Below the pieces are notes generated by a model. The model made no database searches. It had not been told where the DNA came from and saw only the letters and a program-made list of their open reading frames with translations. Position numbers and translations under genes: made by a program. From positions 18,534,553-18,598,552 of the forward strand of contig NC_066833.1 in NCBI RefSeq assembly GCF_001640805.2: DNA of 64,000 bases. Direction: 5' to 3'. This DNA comes from Lates calcarifer (taxonomy: Eukaryota > Chordata > Actinopteri > Centropomidae). Below are positions 57,201-64,000 of this stretch, in pieces (position 1 is the stretch's first letter; the number at the start of each line of letters is the position of its first letter).

Positions 57201-60200
57201 TCTGTGTGCTGGTGTGAGAGAGTGCTGTGAGTGATGTTGCGGAGAGAGTGAGTCACTGGTGTATTTCTTTGTTGACGATGTGGTCAGTCAGGCCTCCTAT
57301 TGTGTGCGGCATTCCTCTGTGGTGACGCCCCTCAGTGTCCTCCGACAAACAGCACCTCCCCCTCCTTTTGTCCACCAGGGGTTACAGAGCCTCACTTTGG
57401 CTTTTGTTTAGACAGCTCACCATGCATGGGAATGTGGAGCTGCCATGACTATTTTGAAAGCTCTGCCAAATGTTGTATTGTCCCTTCCTTATTATGTGAA
57501 AAGCAGTGGGGGAAGTACCTGAGATAATTGGCAATCACAAAAAGAAAAAAAAAGTTACAAAAAAGAATTAACATTTATATTGTATATAAATCAATTGGCA
57601 TATGTTATACAGTCACAGCACTGTGTTTGTTATTGTTGTTATTGTTATTATTCCTAGTCTAATAATGTATGATTTGTCTCTGCAGCCACACTGGTCAGAA
57701 CCTGCAACACAGACCAGTTCCGCTGTGATGATGGCAGGTGTATTGCCTCATCCTGGATCTGTGATGGCGACAATGACTGTGGTGACATGAGTGACGAAGA
57801 CCAGAGGCATAACTGTGGTATGCATCCTTTCATTACCACCTCTGTTTTGTCTTTTCTCTTTTTCCTCCCTAATTTTGTGTTTTTTTCATCCTGTTCTGCA
57901 TCTTCCCAGTCCTTCATTTCCTCACCTCATGAGGCTATCCCATGTTTACTACTGCTCTTCCACTTTGCCCCCTCCTGCTTCCTTCATTCTGTCATTATTC
58001 AGGACTCTGATGGATTAGGGTACACACCACTAGGGGAGTGTTACGAAGGAGACACCGGCAGTCAGTGCCCAGCATCTTAGACTCCTGTAGAAGGTCTCCA
58101 GTCCAAGGAGCTGACATTCCTGATTTCTCCTGCCTCACTCGTTACTTTGTGAATGTCTCCTTTCTTTGGCTTCCTGGCTCAGGGAGGATCAAGACTCTTA
58201 TGTCTTTACCAATGTGTGCTCTAACAATAAGATGCCTGAAGCTAAGGTTTTCAGCACTGCCTGAGCCCCTGTAGGAGACTCACTTCAAACAATGTGAATC
58301 AATCACACTAGCTGGATAAAGAATTTGAGGTCATGGCTGCATGTTTTGAAATACAGTTTGGAATGTTTGGCTTGCCAGAAATGCAGGTTGACAGTTGGTT
58401 ATCATTATCATCATTTAACTCCTTTTGAAGCCTGATTTTGTGTCTTTTTTCCCAGCCAATCGGACATGTTCAAGTGCAGAGTTCACCTGTGTGAACAACC
58501 AACCACCTCAGAGGAAATGTATCCCACATGACTGGGTGTGTGACGGAGATGCAGACTGTGCAGATGCATTAGATGAGCATCAAAACTGCACACGCAGATC
58601 CTGCGGCATCAATGAGTTCACCTGCAGCAATGGCCTCTGCATACGGAGTTCATACAGGTTAGAGAAGAACTCTCATTAAATATCCTAAATGACATTTGTC
58701 GTCAGTCTATCTGGAAACTTGAGTTGCTTTTTTTGCGACCCATCTTCCAAAACCAGGTGCGATCGACGTAATGACTGCGGGGACGGCAGTGATGAGCTTC
58801 GGTGCACCTACCAGTCCTGCCAGCAACACCAGTTCACCTGCCAGAACGGCCGCTGTGTGTCCCAGGACTTTGTCTGCGATGGGGACAATGACTGCGGTGA
58901 CGAGTCTGATGAGCTGGAGGGCATGTGCCACACACCGGCACCAACTTGCCCCCCCGGAGAGTTCAGGTGTGACAACGGTCACTGCATCCCCCTGAGCCAG
59001 GTGTGCGACAGAAGCGATGACTGCTCTGACAACAGTGACGAGAAGGGTTGTGGTGAGTGTGAAGAGATTTTGTTTTGCTGGTGCAAGCTCCCTCTAGAGG
59101 AAATGTCAAAGAAATGCTGAAAGTAGTGCGAGAAAAGACAGATAAACCACAGATTGTCATCCAGAAATGGTTGGATGAGTTTGGATCATAAGAAAATAGT
59201 TCTTTGAGCAATGTTAATAAAAACTGGTAAATATGCAGATAATGTGTAGTGAGACGAGGTAGACTTTGGTTTAGACTACTATGATTTTGATTATGTCTGC
59301 ACATCTCATATGTATAGGTAAAGTAAGAATGAGCAGCCACAGTACAGATAAAAAACAATAGCCCTAACCCTAACCCTAATCCTAATCTGAAAAGATATGT
59401 CAAAAATTGAATGATTAAGTTGTTCAATAAATAAATACAAGGACACAAATAATACCATCATCTCACTTCTTTTTTTGTTGTTGTCTTTGCTGATCACTTT
59501 CTTGCTCTTATTCTTCTCTGGCTGTAGGGATCAATGAATGCACAGACCCATCCATCCATCACTGTGATCACAATTGCACCGACACACCTACCAGCTTCAT
59601 CTGCACCTGTCGCCCCGGCTACCGCCTCATGTCCGACGGCAAAACGTGCGACGATGTCAATGAGTGCGCAGAGACGCCGAGTGTGTGCAGCCAGGTGTGT
59701 GAGAACACCGTCGGCTCATACGTGTGCAAGTGTGCCCCAGGATTCCTGCGAGAGCCTGACGGCCACAGCTGCCGCCAGAACAGCAACATCACACCCTACC
59801 TCATCTTCAGCAACCGCTATTACCTGAGGAACCTGTCGACGGACGGGCAGGCCTACTCTCTGATCCTGCAGGGCCTGACTAGCGTGGTGGCCATGGACTT
59901 TGATCGTGTTGACAAGCGTCTCTATTGGATTGACGTGAACCGCAGAGTGATAGAGAGGATGTCCTTCAACGGCAGTAACAGAGAGGTGGTAGTCAATGGA
60001 GTTCTACATGGGGAAGGCCTTGCAGTCGACTGGATCGCAAGGAAACTCTACTGGGTGGACAGCTTCTTGGATTGTCTCAAAGTATCTGAACTGGATGGTC
60101 GATTTGTGAAGAAACTGGCTGAACACTGTGTTGATGCCAATAATACCTACTGCTTTGAAAACCCCAGAGCCATCGTGTTGCATCCTAAATATGGGTGAGT

Positions 60201-63200
60201 AGGATTCAAACCTCATAGTAGAGCCTGGATGATACATTGGGAAGGCTGGTGTTATTGGCTAGGCTTCTATAATTGCCAATATTCTATTATCACAATATAT
60301 TAGTAATGTAGACATTGAGAGCAGTAAATTTCATGGCAGAATTATTATTATTATTATTATTATATTATTTCCATTCTGCCAATATAATTTTACTGGTAAC
60401 ACTTTATTTTACAGTAAAGCCTTGGTAATTACTATGGAAAGAATTATGTAATTTGGTACTAATTGTAGCAAAATAGAAGCAAAGTTCTGAGGCTGTTCTG
60501 TTATTGTAGTTCAGATGTAGTAAGTTTCCAGGCAGTAGGTGATTTACTTGAAAATACAGCTTCATTTAAATCCAACTTAATAGTCAGCTATATTCAAATA
60601 TTAGTGGAACTCCATTCTTCATATTTGTTGAAATTGTTTGTTGCCTTTCTCTCATTATTTCTTGTTTAGCTGACCTGCTGTGCACTGACTAAAAGACTGC
60701 CAAAGATCACTTTAGATGTAGTTTAAATTAATTAAGTGGAAATGTAACGCCTGAAGACTGTGCTTACAGTATTTTACTAATAATTAGCACTAAATTACAT
60801 AGTTCTTTTCAAGACATTTTGAAGGAAATTATTAAGAAATTGTGGACCTGTGAAAGGAAGAGTTACCCTTTTAATGATTCTTACCATTCTTCATCATATC
60901 ATGTAATATAAATTTATTTGTGAAATAAATTTTCTTGCTTGCTGTTAGATATGTATATTGGACAGACTGGGGAGACAAAGCCTTTATAGGTCCGTGTTGG
61001 AATGGATGGAACCAACAAAGCAGCCATCATTACCACCAAGATTGAGTGGCCCAATGGGCTCACGATTGACTACACCAATGACAAGCTCTACTGGTCTGAT
61101 GCTCATCTCAATTACATAGAGTAAGTACATTTGTCAGGTTAGTAGTTAGACTCTTTCAACCTGCAGTGCAGTGATGGTTGTAACACCTTGACTTTGTTTT
61201 TTTTTCTTAGGTTCTCAGACTTGGATGGTCAACACAGACACACAGTGTATGATGGAGTTTTGCCTCACCCATTTGCCCTGACTGTGTTTGAGGACAGCGT
61301 ATACTGGACTGACTGGAACATGCGCTCTGTGGAGAAAGGCAACAAATACGACGGCTCAGGTCGTCAAGTCCTGGTTAACACCACACACAGGCCATTTGAC
61401 ATCCATGTATGCCACCCTTACAGACAGCCTATTGGTGAGTTAAATATTATTTCCAGGAGCTTATATCTTTTGTGATAAGACTCTTGTTTACTAAATAGTC
61501 GTTTTTCATCTCAACATGTCCACCTTAAATTGATTTGAGCACAAGTATTTACTACCAGCTGAACAATGCATGAGCTGTAATTACCCTGCTCTGCTGAAAT
61601 GAGATCGTCTGACCGACTATGGCTCTTCCTCCAACAGTAAACAATCCCTGTGCGGTGAACAATGGAGACTGCTCTCATCTGTGCCTGATCCGTCATGGGG
61701 GGCGAGAACACACCTGTGAGTGCCCCGATCATTTCCTGACTGTCCAAGTGGGAGGTGTGACCCGATGCCTTCCCATGTGCACCAGCACCCAGTACAGATG
61801 TGCAAACAATGAACGGTTTGTCAAGACTTCTTGTCATCTTGTTATATGATATGTAGCATTGAAAAATTATGTGTACTGTCAAACTGTCTGTGTAACCTCA
61901 ATAAAATAATTAGACTGTTGACAGCTGCTGTCTCATGACAGTGGTTTTGTTAGCATCATCATACAAAATTTCAAAACACATTTCTCGTAATTTACTTTCA
62001 GTCATGAAAGGCATTTTGCTACTCTCATCCTGGCATCACTTATAAAAAATATTCTGGTAGCAGTATTTACATTGGCTGTTAACCTGACTTGCTATGTCCA
62101 TCGTCTGTCTTTTCAAAACACTTAAAAAAAACAGTAAATCTGTTTGCTTTCTTTGCATTGAAAAACTGCGCCACCTGCTGTTGGTGCCATATTGTCCACC
62201 TTTCCTTCTTTGGTGACACAAAATGTGTGGTGGTTTGAGGTTTTGTGGAGTACTTGTGTTTAAAAACTGACGTGGTAATTATTTGTCAATGTTGGAAATG
62301 CATTTTCCCAGCCTTCTAATACTGCCCAGTCGTGGGGAACATAGCTAATGAATCTTGTAACATAACACATTTTTTTTTTTTTACATAATTCAAATAACTC
62401 ATTGTTATACCTACCTCTGCTTCAACAGTTGTATTCCTATCTGGTGGAAATGTGATGGTCAGAGGGACTGCAGAGACGGCTCAGACGAACCCTCCACCTG
62501 CCCAACTCGCCACTGCAGGCTCGGACAGTTTCAGTGCAATGATGGAAACTGTACTAGTCCGCACTTCCTTTGCAACAGCAACCAGGACTGTCATGATGGC
62601 TCAGACGAAGATCCTGTGCTGTGTGGTAAGTTGTGTTCTTTTACCTGTCTCAATTCAGTCGCTATTTGCTAAAATGTCAAACGTTCTTTGATGTTTGCTC
62701 TTAACTTTTTTTAACTTTAAGTTGTGTAATTTTTCCCATTTCTGTGTTTCTTATTTCTTCACCTTTGAATTTGTCTTCCCTCTAGCCACACACCAGTGTG
62801 AAACCCACCAGTGGCAATGTGCAAATAAGCGGTGTATCCCTGAGTCGTGGCAGTGTGACGGTGAGGACGACTGTGGTGACCAGTCTGACGAGGCTCCTAC
62901 CCACTGCTCTACCAGGATCTGTCGCCCTGGACAGTTCAAGTGCCGTAATGGACGCTGCATTCCCCAGAGCTGGAAATGTGATGTTGATGACGACTGTGGT
63001 GACAACTCTGATGAACCACTAGAGGAATGCAGTAAGTAATATACAGTTTCTTTGTCTCCTTCTTTCTCACTACGTTGATATTATAAAGACTAACATTTTT
63101 AAAATTGCCATAGCTTTCAGTCTTCATCCCTTGACATCTGTGGTGTTTTCTTCACAGTGGGACCGGCATATCGATGCGACAACCACACAGAGTTTGACTG

Positions 63201-63286
63201 CAAGACCAACTACCGCTGTGTCCCCCTGTGGTCTGTTTGCAATGGCCACAACGACTGCAGAGACAACAGTGATGAGCAGGGTTGTG
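28022..63286 (+). CDS. lrp2: Low-density lipoprotein receptor-related protein 2 (megalin), N-terminal ~3,700 residues; continues beyond the right edge
   Basis: Megalin is a giant apical endocytic receptor of absorptive epithelia. Fifty-six coding exons were placed, all GT-AG and phase-consistent except one. Signal peptide: [20 protein letters not shown] (28022-28091). Then seven LDLR class A repeats (33054-35949), an EGF pair, YWTD propellers 1-2 (37175-43233), eight LDLR-A repeats (43340-45590), an EGF pair, propellers 3-6 (47122-55140), ten LDLR-A repeats (55247-59052), an EGF pair, propeller 7 (59528-61434), and five repeats of the last cluster to 63286. Seven repeats in cluster I distinguish LRP2 from LRP1 (two); [16 protein letters not shown] is LRP2 text. 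Calcium-binding D-x-S-D-E boxes are intact. Exon 60949-61120 is 172 nt where phase needs 171: an extra C at 60992/60993 shifts the frame. Whether this is the lrp2a or lrp2b copy is not settled; the transmembrane and cytoplasmic parts are outside. Confidence 0.93.
28092..33053 (+). other. First intron of lrp2 (5 kb)
   Basis: No coding exon, RNA gene or clear mobile element was recognised. Short open frames on both strands lack splice support or motifs. A TTAGGG-type repeat lies at 32316-32330. Such long first introns often hold enhancers, but I see no specific element. Confidence 0.4.
32316..32330 (+). repeat. Short interstitial telomere-like repeat in lrp2 intron 1
   Basis: Two and a half copies of TTAGGG are present. 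It is too short to prove telomeric origin; see the longer CCCTAA array at 59362. Confidence 0.7.
33236..33540. mobile_element. Non-autonomous DNA-transposon-like repeat in an lrp2 intron
   Basis: It opens with 'agtggtggaagaaatacttggatcctttacttaaat' and runs through 'aaagtaactagtaacttta' to 'aagtacaagtaactcaaatcttta'. This is the decayed wording of a very abundant percomorph repeat usually classed as a hAT-like non-autonomous element. The expected right end is degraded. It lies wholly within the intron between exons 2 and 3. Confidence 0.55.
37345..38854 (+). other. lrp2 intron with no recognised content
   Basis: This 1.5-kb intron lies between the two exons that begin the first propeller. 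No extra exon, repeat family or RNA gene was recognised. Confidence 0.4.
39181..39227. repeat. (GT)n microsatellite
   Basis: About 23 uninterrupted GT units lie in the lrp2 intron between 39078 and 39577. Confidence 0.98.
45940..45954 (+). other. Candidate 15-nt in-frame microexon in lrp2
   Basis: The 15 bases ATGAGCCTTTGCCAG stand between acceptor ctttcag and donor gtagga in the intron 45591-46299. Inclusion adds five residues (Glu-Pro-Leu-Pro-Asp in context) between the last LDLR-A repeat of cluster II and the next EGF module; skipping also keeps frame. Without it the linker has the human LRP2 length, so an alternative exon is more likely than a constitutive one. Confidence 0.35.
48625..49514 (+). 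other. lrp2 intron with no recognised content
   Basis: This is an 890-nt intron before the fourth propeller. I saw no additional exon or known repeat. Confidence 0.4.
52220..53138 (+). other. lrp2 intron with no recognised content
   Basis: This 0.9-kb intron precedes the unusually long 933-nt exon 53139-54071. A short palindrome-like phrase around 52950-52985 ('ataacagac...gtctgttat') can form a small hairpin but resembles no RNA gene. Confidence 0.4.
54395..54540 (+). mobile_element. tRNA-derived SINE
   Basis: TGGCCCAGTGG (54399-54409) matches a tRNA-type RNA polymerase III A box, and 'tttgagtccagc' about 45 nt later is a decayed B box. The tail 'cctttgttgcatgtctcc...ctctctctctccccctggtttcctgtcatctctct' is typical of a SINE common in spiny-rayed fish. 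It sits just upstream of the lrp2 exon at 54585. Confidence 0.8.
55704..55730 (+). other. Candidate 27-nt in-frame microexon in lrp2
   Basis: A strong acceptor (aatttctttcttag) precedes 27 nt followed by donor gtgtgt. It is symmetric (phase 1 at both ends) and stop-free; inclusion would add GPKPDFYIA to the linker after the first LDLR-A repeat of cluster III. Confidence 0.35.
55845..55880 (+). other. Candidate 36-nt in-frame microexon in lrp2
   Basis: Acceptor tttgcatgcag precedes 36 nt followed by a good donor, gtaaaa. It is also phase 1 at both ends and stop-free, and would add [12 protein letters not shown]. It lies in the same intron (55448-55965) as the 27-nt candidate. Confidence 0.35.
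59362..59385 (+). repeat. Interstitial telomere-like (CCCTAA)n array
   Basis: Three perfect CCCTAA units plus one TCCTAA unit lie in the lrp2 intron 59053-59527. The orientation is opposite to the TTAGGG repeat at 32316. Confidence 0.85.
60395..60867. mobile_element. Possible non-autonomous DNA transposon with terminal inverted repeats
   Basis: The left end GGTAACACTTTATTTTAC (60395-60412) and the reverse complement of the right end (60850-60867, GGTAACTCTTCCTTTCAC) agree at 14 of 18 bases. The 'ggtaacactttatttta' wording is common at fish transposon ends. It has no coding capacity, and I could not see a clear target-site duplication. It fills most of the lrp2 intron 60195-60948. Confidence 0.45.
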
Positions 63287-64000
63287 GTGAGTCTGTGACA
63301 AACATTCTTGAGACAGAACTGAGGTCCTGTTTACGCTGTGGCAGTGATTTGAAAACTGTTTATTATTAGCACACTATCAGACCTCATCTTAAAGCTTTCC
63401 AGGTTGATTAAGTCACATTTGGTGTCATTTACCCATGACAAGATGATTCTAGAGAAGGTTTAAAAATTACAGCTTGGAAACAGGAGTGTGTATTCACAGA
63501 GTGAGTGAAGGGCAATTAGCCAACACCTCGGCCTCCTGTGGAATATTACACAGTGAGGTGGCGGGAGGTGCTGTTGGAGAGGGTCTCACCAACTCACCCT
63601 CCCACACAATTTGCCACTCCCTGAGAGCGCCACAGATTTATGAGCTGTCCAGTGGTAAGGGTCTACATTTATGTGTGCATGTGTTGCTGCTCTGTCCTTG
63701 CGTGGGGGCAGGGTTCACACAAGCCTCTTTGTAATTTGCTACAATCCAAACACACTCACTACAGCCCTCCCGTATCTTATCAGAGGCTCTCACTCCATTA
63801 GTGCCATGCCTACGCAGGAGGGGAGATCCGTGCTAATCTTCCTGTAAGAATGCAGCAGATGGGCCAGGTGGAGGGCTAGGAGGGCAGGACTAGCTAACTT
63901 TGCGCTATCTTTGGCCCCCAGCACTGTATGGTAGAGACGGCTCAGACCAGCTCTCCTCCACTCCTCTCCCGACTGTGCTTCTCATCTTCTGCAGTCTTAT
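63287..64000 (+). other. lrp2 intron running off the right edge
   Basis: After the exon ending QGC at 63286 (donor gtgagt) no further LDLR-A exon is visible. The next repeat expected in human LRP2 must lie beyond 64000. Confidence 0.6.

Noticed and set aside
28022..63286. LRP1 or LRP1B as the identity of the large receptor
   Set aside because: The first ligand-binding cluster has seven LDLR-A repeats, the clusters run 7-8-10, and the propeller text (for example [11 protein letters not shown]) is LRP2. The neighbour bbs5 also supports LRP2.

Overview
The window is nuclear DNA of a bony fish, probably a percomorph-type teleost. It has compact spliced genes with GT-AG introns, AT-rich introns carrying (CA)n, (GT)n and (TA)n microsatellites, and fish-type dispersed repeats including a tRNA-derived SINE. 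No bacterial, plasmid, phage or CRISPR feature was seen. I identified genes by translating exons, matching splice sites and checking that reading phase is kept from exon to exon; homologies are from recall, not from a search.

Layout: (1) 173-529, minus: first two coding exons of bbs5 (BBSome subunit), with an RFX X-box-like motif upstream. (2) 2275-18249, minus: a complete 35-coding-exon collagen XXVIII gene (vWA - about 520-residue triple helix - vWA - low-complexity linker - Kunitz), with a TATA box and a non-coding first exon near 18441-18655. By locus it is probably the col28a2 ohnologue. (3) 21446-24103, plus: nine-exon ATP synthase F1 beta gene (atp5f1b/atp5b), broken by two coding deletions of 82 and 19 nt. 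(4) 24383-26990, minus: ccdc89, seven exons, 350 codons, converging tail-to-tail on atp5b. (5) 27194-27464, plus: a possible two-exon 25-codon ORF sharing a bidirectional promoter with ccdc89. (6) 28022-63286, plus: the first 56 coding exons of lrp2 (megalin), about 3,700 residues, running off the right edge.

bbs5 and lrp2 point away from each other, as their human orthologues do on chromosome 2, so the backbone is ancestral; three genes sit between them here. The products do not form one pathway: basal-body and ciliary functions (bbs5, probably ccdc89), extracellular matrix (col28), mitochondrial ATP synthesis (atp5b) and apical endocytosis (lrp2).

Most worth a second look: the two deletions in atp5b; a +1 frameshift in lrp2 exon 51, proven by phase bookkeeping; three candidate in-frame microexons in lrp2 linkers; X-box-like motifs beside both ciliary genes; the spliced micro-ORF; and a strictly periodic Gly-X-Gly interruption every 23 residues in the collagen helix.
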